Under the pieces are notes generated by a model. That model was given only the letters and a program-made list of their open reading frames with translations. It did no database searches and was not told the origin of the DNA. DNA of 64,000 bases, taken from assembly GCF_021401135.1 (NCBI RefSeq), contig NZ_JACBFO010000001.1:868001-932000 (forward strand), in the 5' to 3' direction. Shown here piece by piece: positions 10,257 through 19,759 of this stretch. The position numbers and the translations under genes are program-made. Every line of letters starts with the position of its first letter. Positions within the stretch are counted from its first letter, which is position 1. Origin of the DNA: Azonexus sp. R2A61 (GTDB lineage: Bacteria; Pseudomonadota; Gammaproteobacteria; Burkholderiales; Rhodocyclaceae).

Positions 10257-10468
10257 GGCGACGGGTAGGGGTTTTCCAGTTGCTCGATGAGCTCCAGGAA
10301 GACTGCCCGGATCTGGCTTTCCTCGCATTCCATCAGCAGCGCATCCTCGAAGGCATCCTGGGCGATCTGGCGCAGTTCGGCGAGGTTCTCGCGCAACACC
10401 TTGATCTTCTCGGTGCAGGCGACGATGCTCCCGTCGGGGCGGCGCCAGACGATCTCTTCATCGCTCAT
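10253..10468 (-). CDS. Small conserved acidic protein of unknown function
   Basis: 71 residues ([20 protein letters not shown]...), predicted mostly helical and acidic with two Cys and no membrane segment. It overlaps hisC upstream (ATGA at 10465-10468) and the YkgJ-like gene downstream by 4 bases, so it is co-translated with both. I do not recognise a named family. The overlapping starts and clean length support it as a real gene. Confidence 0.7.
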   Translation of the reverse strand: MSDEEIVWRRPDGSIVACTEKIKVLRENLAELRQIAQDAFEDALLMECEESQIRAVFLELIEQLENPYPSP

Positions 10469-11550
10469 GCGAGGATTTCCCGCAAGGCGTTGCCGAGCGC
10501 CCGGCATTCGTCGTCGCTGCCGATGGTGATGCGCAGGAACTGGTCGACGCGCGGCAGCTTGAAGTGGCGGACGATGATGCCGCGCTGGCGCAGCAAGCCA
10601 GCCAGTTCGCCGGCATCGCGTTGCGGATGGCGGGCGAAGATGAAGTTGGCCGCCGATGGCAGCACTTCGAAGCCGAGCCCGGCGAGGTCGGTACTCAGTG
10701 TCTCGCGGCTGGCGACGACGGCGGCGCAGCAGTGCCGGAAGTAAGCTTCGTCCTCGATCGCGGCTACCGCGCCGACGATGGCCAGGCGGTCGAGCGGATA
10801 GGAATTGAAGCTGTTCTTGACCCGCTCCAGCGCTTCGATCAGATCGGCGTGGCCAACTGCAAAGCCGACACGCAGGCCGGCCAGCGAGCGCGATTTGGAG
10901 AGCGTGTGGATGACCAGCAGATTGTCGTGGCACCGGGTCAGCGGAATGGCCGTTTCGCCACCGAAATCGATGTAGGCCTCGTCGACCACGACGATGCAGT
11001 CCGAGTTGGCGGCAGCGATGCGCTCGATGGCGTCGAGCGCGAGCAGGCAGCCGGTCGGGGCATTCGGATTGGGGAAAATGATGCCGCCGATTTTTCCGTT
11101 CGGGCCGCGTTGACCGCAATAATCGGCCGGATCGATCGAGAAGTCGGCCGCCAGCGGTACGGCGACGTGGTCGACGCCGTAGAGCCCGCAATACACCGGG
11201 TAGAAACTGTAGGTGATGTCCGGGAAGAGGATCGGCGCGTCGTGCTTGAGCAGGGCCTGGAAAGCGTGCGCCAGAACCTCGTCCGAACCGTTGCCGACGA
11301 AGACTTCGCGCGTCGTCACGCCGTGGCGGGCGGCGATTGCCTGTTTGAGCCGGTCGGCGTTGGGGTCCGGGTAAAGGCGCAGGCGGGCGCCATCGTCGCC
11401 GAGCTCGGCGCGGATCGCCTCGACCACCCGCGGCGACGGCGGGAAGGGATGCTCGTTGGTGTTGAGCTTGATCAGGTTGGCGATCTTGGGCTGCTCGCCC
11501 GGGACGTAGGGGGTGAGGTCGCGGGCGACCTGGCTCCAGAAGCGGCTCAT
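10465..11550 (-). CDS. hisC: Histidinol-phosphate aminotransferase HisC
   Basis: PLP enzyme converting imidazole-acetol phosphate to histidinol phosphate. 361 residues. Family features: [12 protein letters not shown] near the start, [29 protein letters not shown] and the PLP lysine in [17 protein letters not shown]. It is on the strand opposite to the other his genes and leads a three-gene operon with the 71-residue and YkgJ-like proteins. It diverges from hisB. Confidence 0.95.
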   Translation of the reverse strand: MSRFWSQVARDLTPYVPGEQPKIANLIKLNTNEHPFPPSPRVVEAIRAELGDDGARLRLYPDPNADRLKQAIAARHGVTTREVFVGNGSDEVLAHAFQALLKHDAPILFPDITYSFYPVYCGLYGVDHVAVPLAADFSIDPADYCGQRGPNGKIGGIIFPNPNAPTGCLLALDAIERIAAANSDCIVVVDEAYIDFGGETAIPLTRCHDNLLVIHTLSKSRSLAGLRVGFAVGHADLIEALERVKNSFNSYPLDRLAIVGAVAAIEDEAYFRHCCAAVVASRETLSTDLAGLGFEVLPSAANFIFARHPQRDAGELAGLLRQRGIIVRHFKLPRVDQFLRITIGSDDECRALGNALREILA

Positions 11551-11585
11551 CGGGAATTCACGGAGGGCGTAAAAACAGGACGAAA

Positions 11586-11594
11586 TGGTATCAT
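11586..11594 (+). promoter_or_regulatory. Candidate extended -10 promoter for hisB operon
   Basis: TGG-TATCAT (11586-11594) fits an extended -10 element in the short divergent hisC-hisB spacer, about 46 bases before the hisB ATG. No clear -35 is visible, which extended -10 promoters can tolerate. Confidence 0.4.
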
Positions 11595-11639
11595 GCCCCT
11601 CCGTTTCAACGTTCTGGCGGCGCCTTGCGCCGATCTCCC

Positions 11640-12227
11640 ATGCGGCAAGCCGAAGTCACTCGCAATACCCTGGAAACCCGGATCACCGTCAAGGTGAACC
11701 TCGACGGCAGCGGTCAGGGCAAGTTCGCCACCGGCGTTCCCTTCCTCGATCACATGCTCGACCAGATCGCCCGTCACGGCCTGGTCGACCTCGATATCGC
11801 CGCCGACGGTGATCTGCACATCGATGCGCACCATACCGTCGAGGATATCGGCATCACGCTCGGCCAGGCGCTGGCGCAAGCCTGGGGCGACAAGAAGGGA
11901 CTGACCCGTTACGGGCACAGCTACGTGCCGCTCGACGAGGCGTTGTCGCGCGTCGTCATCGACCTGTCCGGTCGTCCCGGGCTCGAATTCAATGTTGAGT
12001 TCACGCGGGCGGTGATCGGTCAGTTCGACGTCGACCTCATTTCCGAATTCTTCCACGGCCTGGTCAACCACGCCGGCATGACGCTGCACATCGACAACCT
12101 GCGCGGCAAGAATGCCCACCACCAGGCCGAGACCGTGTTCAAGGCCTTCGGCCGGGCGCTGCGCATGGCGGTGACGCCGGACGCGCGGATGGCCGGCTGC
12201 ATGCCGTCGACCAAGGGCACGCTGTGA
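11640..12227 (+). CDS. hisB: Imidazoleglycerol-phosphate dehydratase HisB
   Basis: Dehydrates imidazole-glycerol phosphate in histidine synthesis. 195 residues, a monofunctional HisB without the phosphatase domain seen in enterics. Metal-binding motifs are [25 protein letters not shown] and the C-terminal [22 protein letters not shown] at 11640 is preferred over a TTG 15 bases upstream because the length matches the family. The stop overlaps the hisH start (TGATG). Confidence 0.95.
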   Translation: MRQAEVTRNTLETRITVKVNLDGSGQGKFATGVPFLDHMLDQIARHGLVDLDIAADGDLHIDAHHTVEDIGITLGQALAQAWGDKKGLTRYGHSYVPLDEALSRVVIDLSGRPGLEFNVEFTRAVIGQFDVDLISEFFHGLVNHAGMTLHIDNLRGKNAHHQAETVFKAFGRALRMAVTPDARMAGCMPSTKGTL

Positions 12228-12868
12228 TGGCTGGCCGGACGATCGCCGTCATCGATTACGGCATGGGCAACCTGCGCTCGGCCGCCAAGGCGGTTGAGCA
12301 TGTGGCCGATGGCGCCACCGTCGTCGTCACCGCCGATCCGGCGGTGGTTGCGGCTGCCGAACGCGTCGTTTTTCCCGGTCAGGGGGCGATGCCCGACTGC
12401 ATGCGCGAACTGGAAGCGCGCGGCCTGCGCCAGGCCGTCCTCGATGCCGCCCGCGACAAGCCCTTCCTCGGCATTTGCGTTGGCGAGCAGATGTTGTTCG
12501 AAAAAAGCGAGGAAGGCGACGTTGCCGGCCTCGGCATTTTCCCCGGCGTGATCCGGCGTTTTCCGGACGAACGGATGGTTGACCGCAAGGGCGACCGGCT
12601 GAAGGTTCCGCACATGGGCTGGAACGAGGTCTGGCAGAAGCCGCATGCCTTGTGGCAGGGCATTGCCGATGGCGCCCGTTTCTATTTCGTGCATAGCTAC
12701 TGTCTGCAGGCCATCGATCCGGCATTGACCATCGGCACCACCGACTACGGTGTGCCCTTTACCTGTGCGGTGGGCCGGGATAATATCTTCGCGGTCCAGT
12801 TTCATCCCGAGAAAAGCGCTCGCGACGGACTGCAACTCCTGAAAAACTTTGTCGAATGGCGCCCCTGA
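12227..12868 (+). CDS. hisH: Imidazole glycerol phosphate synthase, glutaminase subunit HisH
   Basis: Class I glutamine amidotransferase subunit that supplies ammonia to HisF. 213 residues. The nucleophile Cys is in [15 protein letters not shown] and the His-Glu pair is in VQFHPEKS; the start [12 protein letters not shown] is typical. ATG at 12227 overlaps the hisB stop by one base; a GTG one codon earlier is possible. Confidence 0.95.
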   Translation: MAGRTIAVIDYGMGNLRSAAKAVEHVADGATVVVTADPAVVAAAERVVFPGQGAMPDCMRELEARGLRQAVLDAARDKPFLGICVGEQMLFEKSEEGDVAGLGIFPGVIRRFPDERMVDRKGDRLKVPHMGWNEVWQKPHALWQGIADGARFYFVHSYCLQAIDPALTIGTTDYGVPFTCAVGRDNIFAVQFHPEKSARDGLQLLKNFVEWRP

Positions 12869-12896
12869 TCGGCGTCTGTCATTTTTTGGTTTCCCC

Positions 12897-13637
12897 ATGC
12901 TGATCATTCCCGCTATCGACCTGAAGGACGGCCATTGCGTCCGTCTCAAGCAAGGCCTGATGGAGCAGGCCACGGTTTTTTCCGAGAGCCCGGCCGAACA
13001 GGCTCGCCATTGGCTGAACCAGGGCGCCCGCCGCCTGCATCTGGTTGACCTCAACGGCGCCTTCGCCGGCAAGCCGAAGAACGCCGCGGCGATCAAGGCG
13101 ATCCTGGCTGAAGTCGGCGACGAGATTCCGGTGCAGCTTGGCGGCGGCATCCGCGACCTCGATACCATCGAGGCCTGCCTCGACGGCGGCCTCTCCTACG
13201 TCATCATCGGCACCGCTGCGGTGAAAAACCCCGGCTTCCTGCACGACGCCTGTACTGCCTTCCCTGGCCACATCATCGTCGGCCTCGATGCCAAGGACGG
13301 CAAGGTGGCGACCGACGGCTGGTCGAAGCTGACCGGCCACGATGTCGTCGGCCTCGGCAAGAAATACGAGGACTACGGCGTCGAGTCGATCATCTACACC
13401 GACATCGGCCGCGACGGCATGCTCTCCGGCATCAACATCGAAGCCACCGTGCGCCTGGCGCAGGCGTTGACGATTCCGGTGATCGCTTCCGGCGGTCTGT
13501 CCAACCTCGACGACATCCGCAATCTGTGCGCGGTCGAAGGCGAGGGCGTCGTCGGCACCATCGCCGGTCGCGCCGTCTACGACGGTTCGCTCGACTTCAA
13601 GGCGGCGCAGGAACTCGCCGACGAGCTGGGCGCCTGA
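12897..13637 (+). CDS. hisA: ProFAR isomerase HisA
   Basis: TIM-barrel isomerase acting on phosphoribosylformimino-AICAR-phosphate. 246 residues, starting [20 protein letters not shown] with the catalytic Asp in AIDLKDG. The second catalytic Asp is in [14 protein letters not shown], and phosphate-binding loops GGGIRD and ASGGLSN are present. The stop overlaps the hisF ATG. Confidence 0.95.
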   Translation: MLIIPAIDLKDGHCVRLKQGLMEQATVFSESPAEQARHWLNQGARRLHLVDLNGAFAGKPKNAAAIKAILAEVGDEIPVQLGGGIRDLDTIEACLDGGLSYVIIGTAAVKNPGFLHDACTAFPGHIIVGLDAKDGKVATDGWSKLTGHDVVGLGKKYEDYGVESIIYTDIGRDGMLSGINIEATVRLAQALTIPVIASGGLSNLDDIRNLCAVEGEGVVGTIAGRAVYDGSLDFKAAQELADELGA

Positions 13638-14395
13638 TGCTCGCCAAGCGCATCATTCCCTGCCTCGACGTCACCGCCGGCCGCGTCGTCAAGGGCACCA
13701 ACTTCGTTGGCCTGCGCGACGCCGGCGACCCGATCGAGATCGCCCGCCGCTACAACGAGCAGGGCGCCGACGAAGTGACCTTCCTCGACATCACGGCGTC
13801 GTCCGACCAGCGCGACATCATCCTGCACATCGTCGAAGCCTGTGCCGAGCAGGTCTTCATTCCGCTGACCGTCGGCGGCGGCGTGCGCAAGGTCGAGGAT
13901 GTGCGCCGGCTGCTCAACGCCGGGGCCGACAAGGTGTCGATGAACACGGCCGCGGTACAGAATCCGGACCTGGTCTTCGATGCCTCGAGCAAGGTCGGTT
14001 CGCAATGCATCGTCGTCGCCATCGACGCCAAGCAGACCGCGCCGGGCGAGTGGCATGTCTTTACTCACGGCGGTCGCAACGACACGGGGATTTCCGCGGT
14101 CGACTGGGCGAAAAAGGTGGAAATGCTCGGCGCCGGCGAGATCCTGCTGACCAGCATGGACCGCGACGGCACCAAGAACGGTTTCGACCTGGCGCTGACC
14201 CGCGCCGTCTCCGATGCCGTGAAGATTCCGGTGATTGCCTCGGGCGGTGTCGGCAATCTGCAGCATCTCGCCGACGGGGTCACGGAAGGTCGTGCCGATG
14301 CAGTGCTCGCTGCCTCCATCTTCCACTTCGGTGAATACACCGTGCGCGAGGCCAAGGAATACATGGCGGCACGCGATATCGAAGTCCGCCTCTGA
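13637..14395 (+). CDS. hisF: Imidazole glycerol phosphate synthase, cyclase subunit HisF
   Basis: TIM-barrel cyclase that joins ammonia from HisH to PRFAR, yielding IGP and AICAR. 252 residues: [22 protein letters not shown] with the catalytic Asp, [11 protein letters not shown], then [14 protein letters not shown] with the second catalytic Asp. Starts on the hisA stop (TGATG). Complete and canonical. Confidence 0.96.
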   Translation: MLAKRIIPCLDVTAGRVVKGTNFVGLRDAGDPIEIARRYNEQGADEVTFLDITASSDQRDIILHIVEACAEQVFIPLTVGGGVRKVEDVRRLLNAGADKVSMNTAAVQNPDLVFDASSKVGSQCIVVAIDAKQTAPGEWHVFTHGGRNDTGISAVDWAKKVEMLGAGEILLTSMDRDGTKNGFDLALTRAVSDAVKIPVIASGGVGNLQHLADGVTEGRADAVLAASIFHFGEYTVREAKEYMAARDIEVRL

Positions 14396-14421
14396 CGGTC
14401 GACGACCCGGAAAAGCGAAAA

Positions 14422-14820
14422 ATGGCCGATCTCGACAACGCGCTGCCCTGGCTCGACGCCCTCAAATGGGACGCCGACGGCATGATCCCGGCGATCGCCC
14501 AGGATGCGGCCGGGCGCATCGTGATGTTCGCGTTCATGAACCGTGAGTCGCTGATTGAGACGGTCCGTTGCGGCAACGCGGTATACTGGTCGCGTTCGCG
14601 GCAGCGCTTGTGGCGAAAGGGCGAGGAATCCGGTCACAGCCAGAAAATCCGCTCGATCCGTACCGACTGCGATGGCGACGTGCTGTTGCTCGAGGTCGAA
14701 CAGGTCGGCGGCATCGCTTGCCATACCGGTCGCGAAAGTTGTTTCTTCAACGAGTTGCAAGGGGAGCGCTGGGTTCCCGTCGATCCGGTTCTGAAAGACC
14801 CGAAGGACATTTACCAATGA
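14422..14820 (+). CDS. hisI: Phosphoribosyl-AMP cyclohydrolase HisI
   Basis: Opens the adenine ring of PR-AMP in histidine synthesis. 132 residues, the monofunctional form. Hallmarks: [41 protein letters not shown], then the zinc-linked [13 protein letters not shown] and [16 protein letters not shown] overlap with hisE. Confidence 0.95.
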   Translation: MADLDNALPWLDALKWDADGMIPAIAQDAAGRIVMFAFMNRESLIETVRCGNAVYWSRSRQRLWRKGEESGHSQKIRSIRTDCDGDVLLLEVEQVGGIACHTGRESCFFNELQGERWVPVDPVLKDPKDIYQ

Positions 14821-15146
14821 GCACGCACGACATCCTGCATCGCCTGTCCGAGACCCTGGCTTCCCGTCGCCATGCCGATCCGGAAAAATCCTATACGGCC
14901 AAGCTGTTCTCGGAAGGTCCCGATTCGATCCTGAAGAAGATCGGCGAGGAATGCGCCGAACTGATCATGGCCGCCAAGGACGGCAAGCGCCTGAACATCG
15001 TCCGCGAATCGACCGACGTCGTCTATCACATCCTCGTCCTGCTCGCCTTCTACGGTCTGTCGATCGAGGACGTGTCGCAGGAAATGCGCCGCCGCGAAGG
15101 CATTTCCGGTATCGACGAGAAGGCCTCGCGGAGCGCCGGCAAGTGA
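14817..15146 (+). CDS. hisE: Phosphoribosyl-ATP pyrophosphohydrolase HisE
   Basis: Hydrolyses PR-ATP to PR-AMP. 109 residues. The MazG-like motif is [18 protein letters not shown] with the acidic metal ligands, followed by [20 protein letters not shown] longer open frame runs upstream inside hisI, but ATG at 14817 overlaps the hisI stop (ATGA) and gives the normal length. Confidence 0.95.
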   Translation: MSTHDILHRLSETLASRRHADPEKSYTAKLFSEGPDSILKKIGEECAELIMAAKDGKRLNIVRESTDVVYHILVLLAFYGLSIEDVSQEMRRREGISGIDEKASRSAGK

Positions 15147-15493
15147 GCGACTGCCTGTTCTGCAAGATCGTTGACGGCCGGATTCCGACCAGCAAGGTCT
15201 ATGAAGACGAGCTGATCCTGGCGTTCAAGGACATTCAGCCACAGCGGCCGGTTCATATTCTCGTCATCCCGAAGAAGCACATTACGTCGCTGGCCACGGT
15301 CGACGCCGGGGATGCGGAAATTCTCGGCCGGATGCTGGTCAAGGCCAACGAGATTGCGGTGGCCGAGGGCAGTCCGAACGGTTTTCGGGCAATCATCAAT
15401 ACCGGTGAGGTCGGGCAGCAGGAAGTGCCTCACCTCCATTTGCACATCGTCGGCGGGCCGGATCCGGTCGGTCCGATGCTGAAACGACTTTAG
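15143..15493 (+). CDS. hinT: HIT-family purine nucleoside phosphoramidase HinT
   Basis: 116-residue histidine-triad nucleotide hydrolase. It begins [21 protein letters not shown] and carries the triad [12 protein letters not shown] at the C-terminal end. GTG at 15143 overlaps the hisE stop (GTGA). A HIT gene between hisE and tatA is a common beta-proteobacterial arrangement. Confidence 0.93.
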   Translation: MSDCLFCKIVDGRIPTSKVYEDELILAFKDIQPQRPVHILVIPKKHITSLATVDAGDAEILGRMLVKANEIAVAEGSPNGFRAIINTGEVGQQEVPHLHLHIVGGPDPVGPMLKRL

Positions 15494-15503
15494 GAGACAT
15501 GAC

Positions 15504-15734
15504 ATGGGTTCTTTTTCCATCTGGCACTGGCTGATCGTTCTCGTCATCGTGATGCTGGTCTTCGGGACCAAGAAACTGCGCAACGTCGGCCAGGATCTGG
15601 GCGGCGCCGTGAAGGGTTTCAAGGACGGCATGAAGGAAGCCAACGCGACCGCCGAGCCGGAAGCCGCCAAGCCGCAGCAACAGGTTGGCGGTCAGACGAT
15701 CGACGTTGAAGTTTCCGAGAAAACCAAGTCCTGA
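15504..15734 (+). CDS. tatA: Twin-arginine translocase subunit TatA
   Basis: 76 residues with one N-terminal membrane helix ([19 protein letters not shown]), the FGTKKLRN hinge, then an amphipathic helix [18 protein letters not shown] and a charged tail. TatA multimerises to form the passage for folded Tat substrates. A good ribosome-binding site (TAGGAGA) precedes it. Confidence 0.95.
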   Translation: MGSFSIWHWLIVLVIVMLVFGTKKLRNVGQDLGGAVKGFKDGMKEANATAEPEAAKPQQQVGGQTIDVEVSEKTKS

Positions 15735-15773
15735 TTGCGTACTGCGGTCGACGTGGCCGCAGGGTGAAAATTC

Positions 15774-16193
15774 ATGTTCGATATCGGTTTTTCCGAACTG
15801 CTGGTGATCGGCATCGTCGCGCTGGTCGTGATCGGCCCCGAGCGGCTGCCGCGCGTGGCGCGCACGCTCGGCCATCTGCTGGGCCGGGCGCAGCGCTATG
15901 TCAACGACGTCAAGTCGGACATCAACCGCGAGATGCAGCTCGACGAGCTGAAACGCTTGCAGGCTCAGGTCGCCGAATCCGCCCGCTCGCTGGAAACGTC
16001 GGTCCGCAAGGAATTCGACGGCGTGCGCAGCAGTGTCGAAGCGCCGGCTCAGGCGCTGGCCAGCGAGGTGGACGAGGCCGTCAAGTCGGTGTCCAGCGAG
16101 GTTCAGTCTGCCGCCGAGCCTCAGGCACCCGTTGATCAACCGCCGGCGGCCGACGCTCTGCCGCGAGATCCGGCCGACAAGTCCCCCGCATGA
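15774..16193 (+). CDS. tatB: Twin-arginine translocase subunit TatB
   Basis: 139 residues: MFDIGFSELLVIGIVALVVIGPERLPRVARTLG is the classic TatB helix with its GPERLP hinge, followed by a long helical, charged region. TatB forms the Tat signal-peptide receptor with TatC. The stop overlaps tatC by 4 bases. Confidence 0.95.
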   Translation: MFDIGFSELLVIGIVALVVIGPERLPRVARTLGHLLGRAQRYVNDVKSDINREMQLDELKRLQAQVAESARSLETSVRKEFDGVRSSVEAPAQALASEVDEAVKSVSSEVQSAAEPQAPVDQPPAADALPRDPADKSPA

Positions 16194-17011
16194 CCGAACA
16201 CAACCAGGAAGAATCCTTCGTCTCGCATCTCGTCGAGTTGCGCGATCGCCTGTTGCGCAGCCTGATCGCCATTGCTGTGGTGATGGGCGGGCTGGCCCTG
16301 TATCCGGGGCCGGGTGCGATCTACGATTTCCTCGCCGCACCGCTTACCCAGGCTTTGCCGGAAGGCACCAAGATGGTGGCGATCGGCGTCGTGACGCCGT
16401 TCATGATTCCGTTGAAGGTGACGGCGATGGTCGCCTTCGTGGTGGCATTGCCTTACATCCTTCTCCAGGCCTGGGGCTTCATCGCACCGGGGTTGTATGC
16501 TCACGAGCGGCGGCTCGGCCTGCCGCTGATCGTGTCGAGCACGCTGTTGTTCCTGCTCGGCATGTCCTTCTGTTATTTCTTCGTCTTCGGACAGGTCTTC
16601 CACTTCATCGCCAACTTTGCGCCCAAGAGCATCACGCCGGCGCCGGATATCGAAGCCTATCTGTCCTTCGTGATGACCATGTTCCTGGCTTTCGGTCTGG
16701 CTTTCGAAGTGCCGGTGGCGCTGGTCGTGCTGGTCAAGCTGGGGGTTCTGAACGTCGAGAAGCTCAAGGAAGGACGGGCTTACTTCATCGTTGGCGCCTT
16801 TGTCGTGGCCGCGGTGGTGACGCCGCCTGACGTTGTTTCTCAACTGGCTCTGGCCATTCCGATGTGCCTGCTCTACGAACTCGGCGTGCTGGCCTCGCGC
16901 TTCGTCTCGCGGCCGCGACCGGCCGAGGCCCCCGCCGAAAGCGCCAGCGATGTCGATCTCGACGCCGAACTCGATAGCGCCGAGGAAGCTTTCCGCAAAC
17001 TCAAGGATTGA
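16190..17011 (+). CDS. tatC: Twin-arginine translocase subunit TatC
   Basis: 273-residue six-helix membrane protein and core of the Tat receptor. Conserved N-terminal FVSHLVELRDRLLRS and later FEVPVALVVLVKLGVL are present, ending in an acidic cytoplasmic tail. Its 3' end overlaps the convergent YafJ-like gene by 11 bases, leaving no room for a terminator. Confidence 0.95.
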   Translation: MTEHNQEESFVSHLVELRDRLLRSLIAIAVVMGGLALYPGPGAIYDFLAAPLTQALPEGTKMVAIGVVTPFMIPLKVTAMVAFVVALPYILLQAWGFIAPGLYAHERRLGLPLIVSSTLLFLLGMSFCYFFVFGQVFHFIANFAPKSITPAPDIEAYLSFVMTMFLAFGLAFEVPVALVVLVKLGVLNVEKLKEGRAYFIVGAFVVAAVVTPPDVVSQLALAIPMCLLYELGVLASRFVSRPRPAEAPAESASDVDLDAELDSAEEAFRKLKD

Positions 17012-17822
17012 CCGCTGCGGCGGTTTTCTGCGGCCCCGGCCGGGTTTGTCGCATGCCGATCGGCGAGCCGTCCGAGAATCGCCACAAGGTGCCGGCCGGC
17101 ATCGTGGTCCAGACTTCGTTATCGGTCAGCGGTGCGGTCGCGATGACGGCGACGCGATCGGTGGTGCCGGTAACCCGGCTGAAATCCACACTGACGTCCT
17201 GATCGTTCAGATGCGCTTCGGCAAAAGGGGCCTGCCGGACGATATAGCTCAGTCGGGTCGAGGCGTGGGCGAACAGACAGTCGCCGTTCGACAGCAGGAA
17301 ATTGAATTCGCCGTAGGCGGCGATTTCCAGGGTCAACGCGTGCAGCAGATCGAAAATGGCTTCGTCGCAGGGATGGTCGTGGGTCGGGAAGCGCTGGCGG
17401 AACGATTGCAGCAACCAGCAGAACGCCCGCTCGCTGTCGGTCGTGCCCACCGGGGTGAAACTGCCGTCGAGCGACGGCTGGAAGTCGATCAGATTGCCGT
17501 TGTGCGCGAATATCCAGTAGCGACCCCAGAGTTCACGCATGAACGGATGGGTGTTCTCGAGCTTGACTGAGCCCTGGGTTGCCTTGCGAATGTGGGCGAT
17601 CACGTTGCGCGAGCGGATCGGATAGCGCCTGACCAACTCGGCCACCGGCGATGTGCTCGACGGCAGCGGATCGAGAAAGAGGCGGGTTCCAGCGCCTTCG
17701 AAGAAGGCAATGCCCCAGCCGTCCGAATGCACATCGGTCGCCCCGCCCCGCGCCTGGAAGCCTGTGAAGGAAAAACAGATGTCGGTCGGCACGTTGCAGT
17801 TCATGCCGAGCAGCTGGCACAT
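17001..17822 (-). CDS. Class II glutamine amidotransferase (YafJ-like)
   Basis: 273 residues with an Ntn-type glutaminase domain: after Met removal the N-terminal Cys2 (MCQLLGMN) is the nucleophile, with SDGWGIAFFEG-type and FAHNGNLIDFQ motifs of the YafJ/DUG3 group. The partner or acceptor is unknown. I chose ATG at 17822 so that Cys is at position 2; a longer frame begins at 17879. It ends convergently inside tatC. Confidence 0.88.
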   Translation of the reverse strand: MCQLLGMNCNVPTDICFSFTGFQARGGATDVHSDGWGIAFFEGAGTRLFLDPLPSSTSPVAELVRRYPIRSRNVIAHIRKATQGSVKLENTHPFMRELWGRYWIFAHNGNLIDFQPSLDGSFTPVGTTDSERAFCWLLQSFRQRFPTHDHPCDEAIFDLLHALTLEIAAYGEFNFLLSNGDCLFAHASTRLSYIVRQAPFAEAHLNDQDVSVDFSRVTGTTDRVAVIATAPLTDNEVWTTMPAGTLWRFSDGSPIGMRQTRPGPQKTAAAVNP

Positions 17823-17832
17823 CGTTTTCTCC

Positions 17833-18990
17833 TCAGTCGCGGGCGTCGCGCAAGGCCGGTCGCTTGCCGATGCGGACATCCAGTTCGATGATGTTGCGCT
17901 CGCGACGGACCCGGAAACGGGCGTTCTCGTTCGGCGTCAGCGCAGCGATCAGGTCGAGCATCACCTGCGGGTCGCTGACCGCCTTGCCGCCGACGGCGAG
18001 CAGCACGTCACCCGGCCGGATGCCGGCGCTGTCGGCCGGGCTGCCGCGCACGACCCCGGCGATCAGCGCACCGTCGGTGTCGGGCAGACCGAAGGATTCC
18101 GCCAGCTCGGCAGTGATTTCCTGGGCTTCGACACCGATCCAGCCGCGCGTCACGGCGCCGTTCTGGATGATCTGTTCCATGATCGAGCGGGCGCTGGAGA
18201 CCGGGATGGCGAAGCCGATACCGTGGTTGCCGCCGGTACGCGAGTAGATCGCGGTATTGATCCCGACCAGATTGCCGTGGGCGTCGACCAGTGCGCCACC
18301 CGAGTTGCCCGGATTGATCGCGGCGTCGGTCTGGATGAAATTCTCGAAGGTGTTGATGCCCAGGTGCGACCGGCCCAGTGCGGAGACGATGCCCATGGTT
18401 ACCGTCTGGCCGACGCCGAACGGGTTGCCGATGGCCAGCACGACGTCGCCGACGCGCAGGTTGTCCATCTGGCCGAAGGTAATTGCCGGCAGCTTGCCAG
18501 CCTTGATCTGCAGGACGGCCAGGTCGGACTCGGGGTCGCTGCCGACTACCTTGGCCTTGTAGGTCTTGCCGTCGTTGAGTGCGACCTGGATGTCGTCGGC
18601 CGCCTCGACGACGTGATAGTTGGTCAGGATGTACCCGTTTTCGGAAACGATCACCCCGGAGCCGAGACCGGCATTGCGCTGGCTCGGTCCTTCCGGGCGC
18701 TCGCCGAAGAAATGGCGGAAGATCGGGTCGTCGAACAGCGGATGGCGCTGCTGCCGGATTTCCTGCGTGGTGTAAATGTGCACGACCGAGGGCAGGGCGG
18801 CGCGGGCGGCTTCTCGATAGGAGGAGACCGGGCCGGAATTGTCGCCATCCTCACCGCTCCGGCTGGCTTCGTGCAGGGCGACCACGCGTGGCCCCTGGGG
18901 CAGCCATTCCGGCTTCAGCGTCGATACCGTGAAGATGATGGCCAGCGCAACGGTGACCGTTTGTGCAAAAATCAGCCACAACCTGTACAT
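17833..18990 (-). CDS. DegS/AlgW-like periplasmic serine protease
   Basis: 385 residues with one N-terminal membrane anchor (about 5-24), a trypsin-like domain and a single PDZ domain (about 285-380). The triad is visible: His126 in NYHVVEAAD, Asp156 in ESDLAVLQI, Ser230 in NPGNSGGALVD. One PDZ plus a membrane anchor fits DegS/AlgW, the site-1 protease of the envelope stress response, rather than DegP. The amidotransferase gene follows on the same strand after 10 bases. Confidence 0.9.
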   Translation of the reverse strand: MYRLWLIFAQTVTVALAIIFTVSTLKPEWLPQGPRVVALHEASRSGEDGDNSGPVSSYREAARAALPSVVHIYTTQEIRQQRHPLFDDPIFRHFFGERPEGPSQRNAGLGSGVIVSENGYILTNYHVVEAADDIQVALNDGKTYKAKVVGSDPESDLAVLQIKAGKLPAITFGQMDNLRVGDVVLAIGNPFGVGQTVTMGIVSALGRSHLGINTFENFIQTDAAINPGNSGGALVDAHGNLVGINTAIYSRTGGNHGIGFAIPVSSARSIMEQIIQNGAVTRGWIGVEAQEITAELAESFGLPDTDGALIAGVVRGSPADSAGIRPGDVLLAVGGKAVSDPQVMLDLIAALTPNENARFRVRRERNIIELDVRIGKRPALRDARD

Positions 18991-19008
18991 GAATGACCGT
19001 GCCTAGCG

Positions 19009-19755
19009 ATGAAACTTGAAGAATTGACCCGTTATCTCGACGAATTGCTGCAACCGTCGAAGTTCCGCGATTATTGCCCAAATGGCCTGCAAGTGGAAGG
19101 CTGCGACCATGTCGAGCGCATCGTGGCTGGCGTCACGGCCAGCCAGGCATTGCTCGATTACGCCGTGGCCGAAGGCGCCCAGGCGGTGCTGGTGCATCAC
19201 GGATACTTCTGGAAAGGCGAGGACGGGCGCATCACCGGCATTCGCCGCAAGCGTCTGCGTGCCCTGCTGCGCAACGACATCAGTCTGCTGGCCTACCACC
19301 TGCCGCTGGATGCGCATCCGGAACTGGGCAACAACGCGCAATTGGCCGCCCTTTTCGGGTGGACCGCAGAAGGGCGTTTCGGCGATCAGGACATCGCCTG
19401 GCTTGGCCGCGTCGACGCGCCGTGTTCGCTGGCCGAATTGCGTGCCGGCATGGCGGCGACGCTCGGCCGCCAGCCGCTGTCGATCGGTGACGACGGGCGG
19501 CGCGTCGAGCGCATCGCCTGGTGCACCGGTGGTGCCCAGGGTTATTTCGAGCAGGCGATCGCACTGGGCGTCGATGCGTTCGTGTCCGGGGAAATTTCCG
19601 AACAGACGGTTCATCTGGCGCGGGAAAGCGGTGTGGCCTACCTGGCCGCCGGGCACCATGCTACCGAGCGTTACGGGGCGAAAGCACTGACCGCGCATCT
19701 GGCGGAGAGGTTCGGACTCGATTGCCGTTTCGTCGATCTCGACAACCCGGTCTGA
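19009..19755 (+). CDS. Nif3-like dinuclear metal-centre protein
   Basis: 248 residues of the Nif3/YbgI family (hexameric, two metal ions, often annotated as GTP cyclohydrolase I type 2). Metal motifs include LVHHGYFWKG near residue 63, AYHLPLDAHPELGNN and the C-terminal AGHHATERYG. Biological role is poorly defined. It is divergent from the protease gene with an 18-base gap. Confidence 0.9.
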   Translation: MKLEELTRYLDELLQPSKFRDYCPNGLQVEGCDHVERIVAGVTASQALLDYAVAEGAQAVLVHHGYFWKGEDGRITGIRRKRLRALLRNDISLLAYHLPLDAHPELGNNAQLAALFGWTAEGRFGDQDIAWLGRVDAPCSLAELRAGMAATLGRQPLSIGDDGRRVERIAWCTGGAQGYFEQAIALGVDAFVSGEISEQTVHLARESGVAYLAAGHHATERYGAKALTAHLAERFGLDCRFVDLDNPV

Positions 19756-19759
19756 ACGT

